Assembly: GCA_024742395.1 (NCBI GenBank)
Contig: JANSYO010000005.1
Span: 57,770 to 121,769, forward strand
Direction: 5' to 3'
Length of the DNA: 64,000 nt
DNA from: Cytophagales bacterium
GTDB taxonomy: Bacteria; Bacteroidota; Bacteroidia; Cytophagales; Spirosomataceae
The position numbers and the translations under genes are program-made. Positions 24,501-34,033 of the stretch are shown in pieces. Position 1 is the stretch's first letter, and every line of letters starts with the position of its first letter. A model generated the notes under the pieces. It made no database searches and had not been told where the DNA came from. It worked only from the letters and a program-made list of their open reading frames with translations.

Positions 24501-24633
24501 GGTAATAGGTGGCCTGGTGTTATCCTTAGTGCTTACACTTTATGTTATTCCGGCTATGTATATCTATCTCAGCAGAGAAAAAGATCCTAAGAAAATGCAG
24601 CGAATTGAAGAAATGGCTGCAGAATTCGCATAA
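21541..24633 (+). CDS. RND efflux pump, AcrB/HAE1-type permease
   Basis: This is a proton-driven inner-membrane trimeric exporter of 1030 residues with the two-fold RND layout: TM1 (RPVLAIVMNLLILLFGFVSF), a large periplasmic loop, TM2-6, TM7, a second loop, TM8-12. The proton-relay aspartates are visible in TM4 (LATGLVVDDGIVVTENIY) and the partner Lys lies in TM10 (GLVTKNGILIVEFAN). The periplasmic part has the porter signature PGANADIIESQITEPLEKAL. It lies between its adaptor and a TolC-type gene in one operon. The HAE1 branch usually exports drugs or lipophilic compounds. Confidence 0.96.
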   Translation: MSISTLSIKRPVLAIVMNLLILLFGFVSFQYLGVREFPSVDPPVVTVSTSYPGANADIIESQITEPLEKALNSVEGIRSVSSSSNQGSSNITIEFKLGVDMERAANDVRDKVSQAVRQLPNDIDGLPNVRKADADADFIMSFTLQSNKRDMLEISDYAENVVSPRFETIEGVSSVRIWGFKRYAMRLWMDPSKMASQGITTQDIKSALDRENVELPSGKLQGNNTELVVKTMGKFVNEDDFNNMIVRNEGEQIIRFKDVGFAELGPENPETILRWNGVPMVGIAITPQPGSNYLDIAAEAHKRADQVRASLPEDYSMETILDNTVFIKQSVEEVAETILIAIVLVVIIIFLFFRDWIVAVRPLIDIPVSLVGTFFIMWIFGFSINVLSLLAIVLATGLVVDDGIVVTENIYKKIEEGMNPIEAAIKGSNEILFAVLATSITLAAVFLPVIFMEGFVGKLFREFGIVLASAVMISAFVSLTLTPILNAYLNRKTLKKTKFWLATEPAFESLERNYKSSLGSFLDKKVIAVVILVFTIGIIYFIGSDLDSELAPLDDRGQLTIRMTGPEGSSYEYMDDYMLSVDRMIQDSVNEQKGFLTVTSPGFSGSGGANTGFGRVSLKDKAERKKSQSEWADYINAKLRGIPYAKAFVSEQQTIALNRRGGLPVQYVIQAPGFEKLREYLPQFLEKVQADPTFSITDVDLKFSKPELSIEIDREKAKSMNVSVADVAQTMQLAFAGQRFSYFNMNGRQYQVIGQFDRSNRNEPIDLRSMYVKNNRGELIQLDNIVKTKEQSSPPQLYHYDRYMSATVSAGLAPGKTIADGIEAMDNIKDELNDEAILTTLSGSSRDFQESSSNTLFSFLLALILVYLILSAQFESFIDPLIIMLTVPLAIAGAVFSLWFFDQTLNIFSQIGIIMLVGLVTKNGILIVEFANQLRETGMDKAQAALQAASLRLRPILMTTLATCLGALPIALALGSAGESRRSMGIVVIGGLVLSLVLTLYVIPAMYIYLSREKDPKKMQRIEEMAAEFA

Positions 24634-24644
24634 AATCATCATCA

Positions 24645-25940
24645 ATGAAATCAGTTTATATACTTTCTATAACCTTGCTTTCCTTCACCATTCAGGCTCA
24701 GGAAGTACTTACTCTACAAGAAGCTATTTCTGAAACTATTAGTAAAAACTATGGTATTCAAATAGCCCAATCCCAAGTAAATGCAGCTGAAAATCAGGTG
24801 TATAAGGCCAATGCAGGCATGACTCCTGTCATTGACTGGAACGCTGCCGTGAATACCAATCTCAGCCAGGTAAATCAGGTGTTTGTTGATGACAGAAAAA
24901 TCAACAGGCTTGGACAATCTTTTGGCCCCAATACAAACGTAAGCCTTAACTGGACCCTATACGATGGCAGAAGAATGCAGGTGGTTTATGATAGACTTAG
25001 AACGCAAAGTCAGGAAAGCCTTCTACAGAAAAAACTTCTTACTCAGAATACCGTAGCCAATGTAATGCAGATCTATTTCGAGATTCTTCGACAGAAAAAG
25101 TCTGTAGAATATCTGGAGACTATTATTTCATATTATGAAGAAAGGCTGAAAATCACGGAAGAAAGATGGCAGATTGGTCGTGGAAATAAATTGGACTACC
25201 TCCAGTCGAAAACAGATTTGACAACTCAACAAGTTGATCTGGTGAATGCTCAAAATCAGCTTAAAACGGCCAAAGTAAGACTAAACAGTATCATGGCTTC
25301 TCCTGCAGACAGACAATTCACTGCCTCTGAGGCCATAGAATTCCCGAAAGTTTACAGCCTAACTGAACTATTAGAGAAAGCGAAAACGGCAAACAGAGAA
25401 CTGCTATTACTGAATAAATCTATCGAGATTAATATGTTACGTGAGCGAGAGGCCATGTCTTTCAAAAAACCCCGATTGGCACTAAACTCATCTTTTGGCT
25501 ATAACTTCAATTCAAATAATGCAGGCTTTATCTCTTTAAATCAGAGTGTAGGTTTAAGTGCAGGGTTAACGGCAACCTGGAATATTTTTAACGGACAACA
25601 AACACAAAGAAATATTCAGTTAGCTCAGATAAACACTGAAATAGCCCGCCAGGAAAAAGAAAACCTACTGAATCAACTAGAGGCTGATTTAACAGCAAGT
25701 TACTATCAATACACCTCTGATCAGGAACTTCTGGACCTTGAGCTTGAAAATAAAACGGTAGCGGAGGAGAATTTGACTATCTCTTTAGAAAAATTTAAAC
25801 TGGGGGCCAGTACAATTCTAGAATTAAATGAGGCTCAAAGACGATTTGACCAATCTTTAAACAGGCTTGTCAATGCTCAATACAACCTCAGAATTTCTGA
25901 ATTGGAAATGCTAAGGTTAAGCGGAACGCTTATAGAATAG
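24645..25940 (+). CDS. TolC family outer-membrane efflux protein
   Basis: This is the third component of the tripartite exporter. The 431-residue protein has signal peptide MKSVYILSITLLSFTIQAQ and two repeats of the long-helix/strand unit, with family blocks LQEAISETISKNYGIQIAQSQ, EERWQIGRGNKLDYLQSKTD and KFKLGASTILELNEAQRRFD. It would form a trimeric barrel and periplasmic tunnel. It starts 11 bases after the pump stop. Its stop abuts, with no gap, the stop of the convergent pxpA gene, so there is no room for a separate terminator. Confidence 0.95.
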   Translation: MKSVYILSITLLSFTIQAQEVLTLQEAISETISKNYGIQIAQSQVNAAENQVYKANAGMTPVIDWNAAVNTNLSQVNQVFVDDRKINRLGQSFGPNTNVSLNWTLYDGRRMQVVYDRLRTQSQESLLQKKLLTQNTVANVMQIYFEILRQKKSVEYLETIISYYEERLKITEERWQIGRGNKLDYLQSKTDLTTQQVDLVNAQNQLKTAKVRLNSIMASPADRQFTASEAIEFPKVYSLTELLEKAKTANRELLLLNKSIEINMLREREAMSFKKPRLALNSSFGYNFNSNNAGFISLNQSVGLSAGLTATWNIFNGQQTQRNIQLAQINTEIARQEKENLLNQLEADLTASYYQYTSDQELLDLELENKTVAEENLTISLEKFKLGASTILELNEAQRRFDQSLNRLVNAQYNLRISELEMLRLSGTLIE

Positions 25941-26666
25941 CTATCTGTTTATTAAGTAATTATGTATTTCTTGGGCTATTAATAGAGCTTCATCAGTGTC
26001 TCCGTGAATACAAAGTGTCTGAGCATCCATAGGAATACTATGACCACCATGAGCATACACTTTTTTTTCCTCGACAATTGACTTAACCTGCCTTAAAGCC
26101 GTTTTTTTGTCTTTAATGACAGCATAAGGCTCTGATCGAGGAGTAAGTTTTCCGTTTTGAAGATATACTCTGTCGGCAAAAGCCTCAGACCAAGCTACCA
26201 TGCCTTTGTCTTGAGCCATTTTATAGGTTTCACTGGCCGGAGGACAATAAACTATCCATTCAGCGTTCGTTCCTTTGATCATATCACAATAAACCTCAGA
26301 AAGTGATTTATCTGATGAAACAAGATTGTAAAGAGCCCCATGAAGTTTTATATGATGAATATGAGCATCATACTCTTTAGCCCATTTTAGAAAAGAAGTA
26401 ATCTGAACTTCAAGTAACCGCTTTAAACCCGCTGAGTCAATTGGGTGGCTGGTACGCCCAAAGTTTTTGGGGTCATCAAAACCAGGGTGAATACCTATTT
26501 TCAGACCCTTTTCGACAGATATTCTTAGAGTTTGTTTGATTAGCTGCTCATTACCTGCATGGTAGCCACAAGAAATATTTATGGAGCTGATGTAGTCAAG
26601 AAGCTGAAGGTCTCTGCCTGATACCCAGGTAGCCTCTACTTCTCCCATGTCACAGTTTATATCCAA
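25941..26666 (-). CDS. pxpA: 5-oxoprolinase subunit A (LamB/YcsF family)
   Basis: With PxpB and PxpC it forms the bacterial ATP-dependent 5-oxoprolinase, which opens 5-oxoproline to glutamate. The 241-residue protein starts MDINCDMGE, then INISCGYHAGNEQLI, GIHPGFDDPKNFGR, HIKLHGALYN and AEAFADR-like SEAFADRVYL, the conserved TIM-barrel blocks of the family, ending with CIHGDTDEAL. It is the last gene of a pxpB-pxpC-pxpA operon, 4 bases after pxpC. The length is slightly short of the usual ~245-255. Confidence 0.95.
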   Translation of the reverse strand: MDINCDMGEVEATWVSGRDLQLLDYISSINISCGYHAGNEQLIKQTLRISVEKGLKIGIHPGFDDPKNFGRTSHPIDSAGLKRLLEVQITSFLKWAKEYDAHIHHIKLHGALYNLVSSDKSLSEVYCDMIKGTNAEWIVYCPPASETYKMAQDKGMVAWSEAFADRVYLQNGKLTPRSEPYAVIKDKKTALRQVKSIVEEKKVYAHGGHSIPMDAQTLCIHGDTDEALLIAQEIHNYLINR

Positions 26667-26670
26667 GACC

Positions 26671-27630
26671 TTAAGAGTAAAGCTCTATCGCTGCTTTAAA
26701 TTTTTTAATTTCTCGTTCTTGTTTCAGTACTATCTGTTCGGCCACCTCCACAGTTATTTCCCTGAAGGTTATATGCTGACCTACAGAGAGCTGAGCTAAA
26801 ATTGGGATATCTGTACTTATCACATTACCAATTTTAGGATACCCACCTGTAGTTTGATGATCTGCCATCAGAATGATTAACTGTCCATTAGGCAAAAGCT
26901 GAATGGTACCGAAAGCTACAGAAGACGAAACCAGCTCGGCTCCTTTATCTCTGTTAAGGCTATCACCTTCAAGTCGGTATCCCATTCTGTCAGAATGCCC
27001 GCTAACTATAAATCGCTGACCAAAAATCTTATTTCTACTGTCTAAATCCAAGGATTCTAAATCACTTCCGCCTACAATTCTTATTTCCTGGTCATTTTTG
27101 ATATACGGTCTCAGGTTTACATTCACCATTTTAGGTGCCAGGTTTAATTTTCTGGACGCCTCAAAAAGAGTCCCATTTTTTAGGTTAAGCTCAAGTGATG
27201 TTCCCTTTACAATTTTCATTCCTCCAAAACCTGCCCTTAGATTAGTGCTGTTTGACTCCAGAACTTTTGGAAGTTTAAAACCACCTTTCACAGAGAGATA
27301 AGCTCTTTCGCCTTTTACTTTTTTCCCAAAGCAGAGGATATCACCTGGCAATGCCGTATGGATTTTCCAATTGTCGATGGGATTTCTGTTAAGCGTTGGA
27401 GAGAAATCTGCTCCAGCGATTACAAAAATAGCGTGCTCTTCAAATGTAATGGTAGGAGTAGGATAATGAAACTCAATTACAGCTTCGTTTTCGTCGTTTC
27501 CCAACAAAATATTGATTAGACGCATGGATATTGTATCCATGGCTCCTGAGGGATTTAATCCAGATTCCTGATAACCGAATCTGCCTAGATCTTGAACGGT
27601 GGCCAATATACCTGACTTTAAAAAAATCAA
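26671..27630 (-). CDS. pxpC: 5-oxoprolinase subunit C (KipA-like, biotin-dependent carboxyltransferase family)
   Basis: The 319-residue protein carries the family signature TVQDLGRFGYQESGLNPSGA near the N-terminus, GGFKLPKVLESNSTNLRAGF in the middle and GTIQLLPNGQLIILMADHQT, then GGYPKIGNV near the C-terminus. The fold resembles cyclophilin-like domains. In 5-oxoprolinase it provides part of the ATP-dependent activation site with PxpB. It sits 97 bp downstream of pxpB with no visible gene or hairpin in between, and 4 bases before pxpA. Confidence 0.95.
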   Translation of the reverse strand: MIFLKSGILATVQDLGRFGYQESGLNPSGAMDTISMRLINILLGNDENEAVIEFHYPTPTITFEEHAIFVIAGADFSPTLNRNPIDNWKIHTALPGDILCFGKKVKGERAYLSVKGGFKLPKVLESNSTNLRAGFGGMKIVKGTSLELNLKNGTLFEASRKLNLAPKMVNVNLRPYIKNDQEIRIVGGSDLESLDLDSRNKIFGQRFIVSGHSDRMGYRLEGDSLNRDKGAELVSSSVAFGTIQLLPNGQLIILMADHQTTGGYPKIGNVISTDIPILAQLSVGQHITFREITVEVAEQIVLKQEREIKKFKAAIELYS

Positions 27631-27727
27631 ATTGTTTTGCCTTTGGTTAGATGATTCACACAGTAGAATTCTGATTCAAGGTAGACCGAAAATTAAAAAA
27701 AACAAACTCATTTGCTACAAATTACAG

Positions 27728-28390
27728 CTAAACCTCCTCGAATTTAATATAGTCCCCTACTTTTAGAAGAGTCATTGGTCTTTTTGCAGGATCAAACAGC
27801 ACAATTTCCGTCTTACCTATAATCTGCCAGCCTCCCGGACTTTCAATAGGGTATACACCCGTCTGCTGCCCTGCAATACCCACACTACCAGCAGGTATGC
27901 TCAGTTCTGGTGAGATTTTCCTAGGTGTACTTAATTGAGCATCCAAACCTCCCAAATAAGCAAAACCGGGTAAAAACCCCATCATATAAACCCTATATTC
28001 TCCTGCTTTATGTCTTTTTATTAAATCTTTTGTCTTTAAGCCACAATGTTCTGCTACATAATTCAAATCCGGTCCATTGTATTTGACTGGTATGGTGACC
28101 CAGTTTCTTTCTGAAGGGTTAATTTTTAATGAATCAAAAGGAATTTCTTCGAGAAAGTCTTTAACATAACTATACGCTGATTGCCCTTTTACCTTTTTGT
28201 TAATCTCCAGAATATCATAGAAGACCGTAAAGGAAGAAAATGCAGGAACAACTTCCTTTAATCCGTCAAAGGGATTTTCCTTTATCCACGATACACTCGC
28301 CAGTACTTTATCATTGATTGCATCATCTATTACCTCTCCAAAACTTAGAGTAATCGCCTGCTCAGATAAGGAATAAATTCTATAGTTCAT
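27728..28390 (-). CDS. pxpB: 5-oxoprolinase subunit B (KipI-like)
   Basis: The 220-residue protein has the family blocks [16 protein letters not shown] at the start, [50 protein letters not shown] and [20 protein letters not shown], then GGWQIIGKT. Homologues are split, as here, or fused to subunit C. The first 11 bases overlap the end of the DUF255 gene upstream, so translation is coupled to it. Operon order: secreted protein, DUF255, pxpB, pxpC, pxpA. Confidence 0.95.
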   Translation of the reverse strand: MNYRIYSLSEQAITLSFGEVIDDAINDKVLASVSWIKENPFDGLKEVVPAFSSFTVFYDILEINKKVKGQSAYSYVKDFLEEIPFDSLKINPSERNWVTIPVKYNGPDLNYVAEHCGLKTKDLIKRHKAGEYRVYMMGFLPGFAYLGGLDAQLSTPRKISPELSIPAGSVGIAGQQTGVYPIESPGGWQIIGKTEIVLFDPAKRPMTLLKVGDYIKFEEV

Positions 28391-30425
28391 TAATCGCTTT
28401 CAATGCTTCTTTTACATCTGTTACCGGTAATTGACAGGTTCTATTTTTACAAACGTAAATGTAGGTTTCATTCCCTGTTTTTATTCTTCCCTGCAGAAGA
28501 GCTAGTTTGGAGCTTTCTGTTGCACCGGCGTAATATACTGGACTCACCACCTGCTTGCTTATTTCTCTTTTCACCATGAAAGCCTCCGGGCCCGCAATCA
28601 CTACTTCAGGAGCCGACAGTTTGAGACCCAACGTTGCCCAATTAGACATATAACCCGGCTCTTCACTTGTAATCTTTTTTGTTTTGGCAAACATAGAGAT
28701 TCCCATTTCCATAAGGTTATCGTCTGAAGTAAGTACTCCTAAGTCGTACAGAGCATTGGCCAAAATGGAGTTTGAAGCCGGAATGACATTATCATATACT
28801 TCTTTCTTTCGTGCAATTAGCTTCTCTGATTGAGAATCGGTAAAAAAGAAAAGCCCTTCTTCTGTGTCAAAGAAATTATGCAAAACGTAATCTGCCAAAA
28901 GAACCGCCTTTTCTAACCAATATTCTTCAAAAGTAAGTTGATAAAGCTCGGTGAGTGCTTTGATTAAAGTTGAATAATCATCCAGGAAGCCAAAGATTTC
29001 GCTTGAATGCCCCTCAGACTTTACATGATTAAGAGAAAGTGCCACTTTTCCTTCATCATTTTGGGAAGTAAGAGAAAACTCACGAAGGATAAATTCGGCC
29101 AAATTCCTGCTCAGGTCAATCAAATTTTCATCTTCAAAAACCTGTGCGGCTTTTATCAAGCCAGAAAGAAGAAGTGCATTCCAGGAACAAATTAGTTTAT
29201 CATCTAAGCCAGGTCTTATTCGGTTTTCTCTGGCCTTGAGTAGTTTGTCATGGTTTTGCTTAAGAATAATCCATTCTTTAGAAACAGGTAATTCATCGAG
29301 GTGAATTACATTGTTACCATGCTCCCAGTTTCCTTGCAGAGTAATTTTATAAATTGAATTGAAAGTCTCGCTTTCCTCTTTCAGAATTGAATCAATCTCC
29401 TCCTTAAACCAAACATAATATTTGCCTTCTTCTCCTTCAGAATCAGCATCCAGTGCAGAATAGAACCCACCTTCCTCGCTTTGCATTTCTCGTTTCAGCC
29501 ACTCTATTGCCTTGTATACAGCCCATTTGTATAATTCACGACTTTCTGGATGAAGATTTTGCTTATTAAAATAGTCATAGGCCTGGGAATATAATTCAAT
29601 AAGCTGCCCGTTATCGTAAAGCATTTTTTCAAAATGAGGGACTTTCCATTCGGCATCTGTACTGTAACGCGTCCAGCCACCACCTAAATGGTCATAGATT
29701 CCACCCAAGGCAATTCTATCCAATGTCAGTTTCAAATGTTCCCTTATCCCGAAATCTGGATGTTTAGCCTGAGCTTCAAGTAGAAACTTCCAGACTGAGG
29801 GCATTGGGAATTTAGGGGCTCGCATAAAACCTCCCCTTTCAGGATCAAATTGACTACTCAATCTTTCATAAATGTATTCTACCTCCTCGGCATTCCACTT
29901 TTCAGATTGCACAGCCCCAAGATCAAACAAGGATACCTTTTCTGATTCTTTTGTATTTAACGAACGAGCAAAACTCTCAGCAGAAACTTGTAGTTTTTCT
30001 CTATCTGTTTTGAAGGCATTCTGGGTTCCAAGAAGTATATTTTGCCAATTTTGTGGTGGGAAATAAGTTCCTCCATAAAAGGGCTTGGCATCTGGCATTA
30101 AAAAAACATTGAGGGGCCAGCCCCCGCGAACTCCCATGGCATGCAGAGCATCCATATAAATGGCATCTACATCTGGTCTTTCTTCTCTATCAACTTTAAT
30201 GTTGACGAAATGCTCATTCATAATAGCTGCCAACTGAGGGTTTTCAAAACACTCATGAGCCATTACATGACACCAGTGACAAGACGAATAGCCAATGCTT
30301 ACAAGGATTAATTTGTCTTCTGATTTTGCTTTATTTAAGGCCTCCTCTCCCCATGGATACCAATCCACCGGATTATCCTGATGTTGCTTTAAATAAGGAC
30401 TTTTTTCGTATTGAAGTCTGTTCAA
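28380..30425 (-). CDS. DUF255 thioredoxin-domain protein (YyaL / spermatogenesis-associated protein 20 family)
   Basis: The 681-residue protein begins with the highly conserved [20 protein letters not shown], a thioredoxin-like domain with the Cys pair in SSCHWCHVM (Cys49, Cys52) and [19 protein letters not shown]. This is followed by a long alpha/alpha-barrel region typical of the family ([40 protein letters not shown]). Its function is not well established; roles in redox or sugar-related chemistry have been proposed. The start is TTG at 30425, overlapping the stop of the upstream secreted-protein gene by three bases (TTGA). The family start NRLxxExSPYLxQH supports this choice. Confidence 0.9.
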   Translation of the reverse strand: MNRLQYEKSPYLKQHQDNPVDWYPWGEEALNKAKSEDKLILVSIGYSSCHWCHVMAHECFENPQLAAIMNEHFVNIKVDREERPDVDAIYMDALHAMGVRGGWPLNVFLMPDAKPFYGGTYFPPQNWQNILLGTQNAFKTDREKLQVSAESFARSLNTKESEKVSLFDLGAVQSEKWNAEEVEYIYERLSSQFDPERGGFMRAPKFPMPSVWKFLLEAQAKHPDFGIREHLKLTLDRIALGGIYDHLGGGWTRYSTDAEWKVPHFEKMLYDNGQLIELYSQAYDYFNKQNLHPESRELYKWAVYKAIEWLKREMQSEEGGFYSALDADSEGEEGKYYVWFKEEIDSILKEESETFNSIYKITLQGNWEHGNNVIHLDELPVSKEWIILKQNHDKLLKARENRIRPGLDDKLICSWNALLLSGLIKAAQVFEDENLIDLSRNLAEFILREFSLTSQNDEGKVALSLNHVKSEGHSSEIFGFLDDYSTLIKALTELYQLTFEEYWLEKAVLLADYVLHNFFDTEEGLFFFTDSQSEKLIARKKEVYDNVIPASNSILANALYDLGVLTSDDNLMEMGISMFAKTKKITSEEPGYMSNWATLGLKLSAPEVVIAGPEAFMVKREISKQVVSPVYYAGATESSKLALLQGRIKTGNETYIYVCKNRTCQLPVTDVKEALKAINEL

Positions 30426-32065
30426 TTTTTCACAATTTTTCTAATGAATCTCTTTTCACCGTAGATCACCTCCACCAAAAAAGAGGGTACTGTAATGTTA
30501 CTGATGTCAATTTCAAATTCCAGCGTTTCTTCAGGAACATTCACTTTCTTACTTAGTAATCTAACACCGCTAACACTATTCAAATTCACCAGAACTTCAG
30601 ATTCTGTTTTTTGCTCCAGCTTTATCTTCAATATTTCATTTACAGGATTAGGGTAAACAGAGATTGTCCGCTCTTCATTTTCTGTCCCCAGAATTGACAT
30701 GTCAAAAACGCAAAGTTTAGTTTCGTAGCCAATGAGTGTTACTGTAGATGACCAGTTGTTATAACTAACACCAATAGTCACTTCCTCGTTTTCTGTAGCA
30801 AAAGGATTATGTGCGGCAATAAGAATCTCATTCCCTTTCACTACCCCACGCCATATTGGCTGCTTGTTTTCATTATAATCTCTCGCCGAAGTTTCTATGA
30901 TCAATTCATGCTCACCCTCAAAAAAACGTTTAACCTGGCTAAGTCTGTAAAGCCCTTTTAAATAGTGACTATAGGTAGCAAAAGAGCTCTCTTCATAAAA
31001 TAAAAATGGGTCTTCCCAAAGCCAGACACCATCTGCACCAGAGAAAAAAGGGAAAATAGCGGTTGCCTCTGCCATCCAAGGTCTGATGTATGTATTTACC
31101 ACATCCACATTAAAGCTGTATCTCATCCACACAAACGGTATAACGGGCTTATTTGACCAGGCTTTATTCGCTTCAATTTGAAATAACATATAAGATAAAT
31201 ACTCACCTGCAAAAGGGTGAGGGTAGTCATAATAGTAGTAGGTGGATGGCATATCTACATCCATTTGATTATAAAATGGACCGCCCAAATTGCCATTGTC
31301 ATCGGTACAAATGTAGTTTAAGGCATTTTTATCTGTTTTCCATTGCTCCCAGGTTCTTCCTTGTATGTTCTGAAAAGTGTTCACGATTGGGGTATCGGCA
31401 TAAGACCCAATCCTTGTTTGGTTTGATAAGCCCGGAGCCAAAGTACTGGAAACCGAGAGGGCATATAAATCTCGAAGGTCCTTTTTATACCGTTTTAGAA
31501 AATCCTGATCACTTAGGTTTCTGTACTCTTGGGGTATTTGAGCATTGTTCTTCAATTGTAAAATTTCGTGATCAAACCTGAACGTTCTTTCAATATCAAA
31601 ACAAAAATAATTTGGATCGATAAGGTTTGGGTTTCCTGTACCTCCGGCAAAAGTATTGAAGTCTGCCAGCCATTTATTGCTGTATAAATCTATATTATTG
31701 CCCCATGGGCTTCTGAGTATTTCCCAAGGTTGGTTCGCATTGGCATAGGCTGTACCATAATATATCTGAGCACTTTGATTTAGTGGCACCGACTTCACAT
31801 GATTTTGATCTACAACGTGGTTAAAACCATGAGTCAGAGGAGAGGTAAAATCTCCATTTTGTAAAGGCGGGCCATAAATCATCTCAAATGGCAGAGTGAA
31901 ATCCGGAAACTGTGACCAGTTGATTATACCTTTTTCGGAATCGTCAAAATCTGACAGTTCAATACACTCCTGAGCCAATATGAATGCACTATTAATCAAA
32001 ATAAGCAGCACCACAGCCCAAGCTCTTCTGGAAAAAATAGCTAATTTTGTGAAGTAAAATTGCAT
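30422..32065 (-). CDS. Large secreted protein with T9SS C-terminal sorting domain
   Basis: I use the ATG at 32065, giving 547 residues. It places a signal peptide ([19 protein letters not shown]) at the N-terminus and leaves room for the divergent lipoprotein gene; the frame is open to 32260 but those extra codons run antisense to that gene. The ~400-residue central part is rich in Trp, Tyr and Phe ([22 protein letters not shown]), which suggests a glycosidase-like or carbohydrate-active fold, though I recognise no family. The last ~80 residues ([16 protein letters not shown]..., ending [15 protein letters not shown]) are a type A T9SS sorting domain, so the protein is exported to the cell surface or medium. 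Confidence 0.8.
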   Translation of the reverse strand: MQFYFTKLAIFSRRAWAVVLLILINSAFILAQECIELSDFDDSEKGIINWSQFPDFTLPFEMIYGPPLQNGDFTSPLTHGFNHVVDQNHVKSVPLNQSAQIYYGTAYANANQPWEILRSPWGNNIDLYSNKWLADFNTFAGGTGNPNLIDPNYFCFDIERTFRFDHEILQLKNNAQIPQEYRNLSDQDFLKRYKKDLRDLYALSVSSTLAPGLSNQTRIGSYADTPIVNTFQNIQGRTWEQWKTDKNALNYICTDDNGNLGGPFYNQMDVDMPSTYYYYDYPHPFAGEYLSYMLFQIEANKAWSNKPVIPFVWMRYSFNVDVVNTYIRPWMAEATAIFPFFSGADGVWLWEDPFLFYEESSFATYSHYLKGLYRLSQVKRFFEGEHELIIETSARDYNENKQPIWRGVVKGNEILIAAHNPFATENEEVTIGVSYNNWSSTVTLIGYETKLCVFDMSILGTENEERTISVYPNPVNEILKIKLEQKTESEVLVNLNSVSGVRLLSKKVNVPEETLEFEIDISNITVPSFLVEVIYGEKRFIRKIVKN

Positions 32066-32102
32066 TATCAGCGTTTTTACAAAAGTATCATAATTGAACT
32101 TC

Positions 32103-32546
32103 ATGAAAAAGATTCTTTTTTTATTCTTAACTGTATTAACCTTTATTTCTTGTAAAGATCCTGACAATGTGGAACCAGGGGCTTCACAGGCCGAACTTAT
32201 TTCTTTAAGCACATGGGAATTGCAGCGTTTTACTGATGCCACAGGGCAATCAATCCCCAATTCTGAATTAAATACCCAAGCCCTTTTTCTTTATGCTATG
32301 TATTTTGAATTTCAAGGAGGTGGTGAAGTAAGAGGCGTAGATAAAACTACTAAAAGTATAATTGACAAAGGAGTATGGTCATTTTTGAATGATAGCACTT
32401 CTGTAAATGTCAAACTTACGGGTCTTGATTATGACTTCAGGATAATTGAGTTAAAGACTAATAAGCTTACTTTACAAGCCCCAACAGGCAATTTTCTTTC
32501 TGAAGTAGGAGATCAAATAAACCTCGAATTTAACGCAGTCAACTAA
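32103..32546 (+). CDS. Small lipoprotein of unknown function
   Basis: The 147-residue product has signal peptide KKILFLFLTVLTFISC and lipobox Cys, giving a mature N-terminus CKDPDNVEPG typical of Bacteroidota surface lipoproteins. The remainder (LSTWELQRFTDATGQSIPNS, then GVWSFLNDSTSVNVKL) resembles the small lipocalin-like folds common in this phylum, but no exact family is clear. I choose the ATG at 32103 over the in-frame TTG nine bases upstream because MKKI is the standard start of the signal. It is divergent from the T9SS gene and followed 6 bases later by a regulator gene. Confidence 0.82.
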   Translation: MKKILFLFLTVLTFISCKDPDNVEPGASQAELISLSTWELQRFTDATGQSIPNSELNTQALFLYAMYFEFQGGGEVRGVDKTTKSIIDKGVWSFLNDSTSVNVKLTGLDYDFRIIELKTNKLTLQAPTGNFLSEVGDQINLEFNAVN

Positions 32547-32552
32547 ATTACA

Positions 32553-34028
32553 TTGAAAAACGAGCACATACGTCTGATTTTTGGATTAAAACTTAAGCAA
32601 CTTAGGCAGGAGAAAGGTCTTTCTTTACAGTCATTATCCAGCCTTTCAGGAATCTCCCAATCTTACCTGAACGAAATAGAAAAGGGTAAAAAGTATCCTA
32701 AGACAGACAAAATCAATGCTCTAGCCAAAGCACTGGATACCGATTATGACAAATTGGTTTCACTTCAGGTAAGTAAGAAACTTGAGCCTATTGCTAAGCT
32801 TTTGAGGTCTAACCTCCTCACTGAAATACCCTTTGATTTTTTTGGCGTAGATGTAGCTCAAATTCTTGAAATCTTCTCGTCTGCTCCTGCAAAATTAAGT
32901 GCCTTCATTAATGCCATCTTTGAGATTGGTAAAAATTATAGCCTGTCTGTAGAGAAATTTTATTTTGCCGCTCTAAGGTCTTATCAGGAAATGCACCAGA
33001 ATTATTTCCCTGAGATTGAAGACTATGCAGATAACTTTATAAAAGAGTTTATTCCTGAAAAGAAAGAAACGCTCAATGAAAGCGAATTGGCCACTTTGCT
33101 AATGAACCAATATGGTATTGGGATCAGCTACTTTGACGAAGAAGATCAGCCGGTAGTAGCCAATATGCGATCTATCTTCAGACCTGAAAGTAAGATCCTG
33201 ATGATCAATAAGAGAATTTCAAGTGATCAGAGAGCTTTCACTATAGCCAAGGAGCTCGGTTTTCAGTATATGAATTTGACCGAAAGACCTTTTACCAGTT
33301 CTTCAATTGAGGTAAAGTCTTTTGAGCAGGTGCTCAATAATTTTAAAGCTTCATATTTTGCAGGAGCTATACTGATTCAGAGAGACTTAATCATTAAGTC
33401 TATAGAATCCTGGTTTAAGCAAACCAAATGGAATCCGAGTACATTAAACGAAATGGCTGAGAGATTTCATGCGACTCCTGAAACCCTTTTCCATAGAATA
33501 AGTAATGTTCTACCTAAGTACTTTGGGATTGACAAATTCTTGTTCATGCGTTTTGATGCTCTTCCTGGTAGTCAGAAATATTTCCTGACGAAAGAAATGC
33601 ATTTAACAAAACGTTTAGGCCCTCAGGAGAACAAGGAAGATCACTATTGCCGAAGATGGGTCTCTATTGGCTTGTTAGATCATTTATCCAGTAAGCAACA
33701 AGCGGGCAAATACGAAAAACCGATTGTAGATGCACAGTATTCGCACCTTGTCAATAGAAAAGAGGAATTCTTTGTTCTTGCTATGGCAAGGCCACTGAAT
33801 ATTATGCGGCAATTAAATATCTCTGTGAGTTTGGGTTTTGAAGTAGATCAAAACTTAAAATCAAAGGTTAAGTTCCTTTCTGACTCTTCAATTGAACATC
33901 AAGAGGTTAACCAAACATGCGAAAGGTGTGGCATCTTTGACTGCAAGGAAAGGGTGGCTGCTCCTACTATTTTGCAGAAGCAGAGACAACAAGAGGAAAT
34001 TAATAAGGTTCTGGAATCCTTAAAATAA
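32553..34028 (+). CDS. XRE regulator with IrrE-like / ScfR-type C-terminal domains
   Basis: The 491-residue protein has an N-terminal XRE helix-turn-helix (residues ~5-65; LRQEKGLSLQSLSSLSGISQ, then LNEIEKGKKYP). A long central region resembles IrrE/ImmA-type metalloprotease folds, but the zinc motif is degenerate (AFTIAKELGFQYMN instead of HExxH). A C-terminal DUF2083-like part has a Cys cluster (CERCGIFDCKERV) as in short-chain acyl regulators (ScfR). Members sense acyl-CoA in metabolism control; the ligand here is unknown. The start is TTG at 32553, 6 bases after the lipoprotein stop. Confidence 0.85.
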   Translation: MKNEHIRLIFGLKLKQLRQEKGLSLQSLSSLSGISQSYLNEIEKGKKYPKTDKINALAKALDTDYDKLVSLQVSKKLEPIAKLLRSNLLTEIPFDFFGVDVAQILEIFSSAPAKLSAFINAIFEIGKNYSLSVEKFYFAALRSYQEMHQNYFPEIEDYADNFIKEFIPEKKETLNESELATLLMNQYGIGISYFDEEDQPVVANMRSIFRPESKILMINKRISSDQRAFTIAKELGFQYMNLTERPFTSSSIEVKSFEQVLNNFKASYFAGAILIQRDLIIKSIESWFKQTKWNPSTLNEMAERFHATPETLFHRISNVLPKYFGIDKFLFMRFDALPGSQKYFLTKEMHLTKRLGPQENKEDHYCRRWVSIGLLDHLSSKQQAGKYEKPIVDAQYSHLVNRKEEFFVLAMARPLNIMRQLNISVSLGFEVDQNLKSKVKFLSDSSIEHQEVNQTCERCGIFDCKERVAAPTILQKQRQQEEINKVLESLK

Positions 34029-34033
34029 GGATT

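Noticed and set aside
31153..31581. A 142-codon plus-strand frame opposite the T9SS protein
   Set aside because: It is antisense to a gene with clear signal peptide and sorting domain; the residues show no family.
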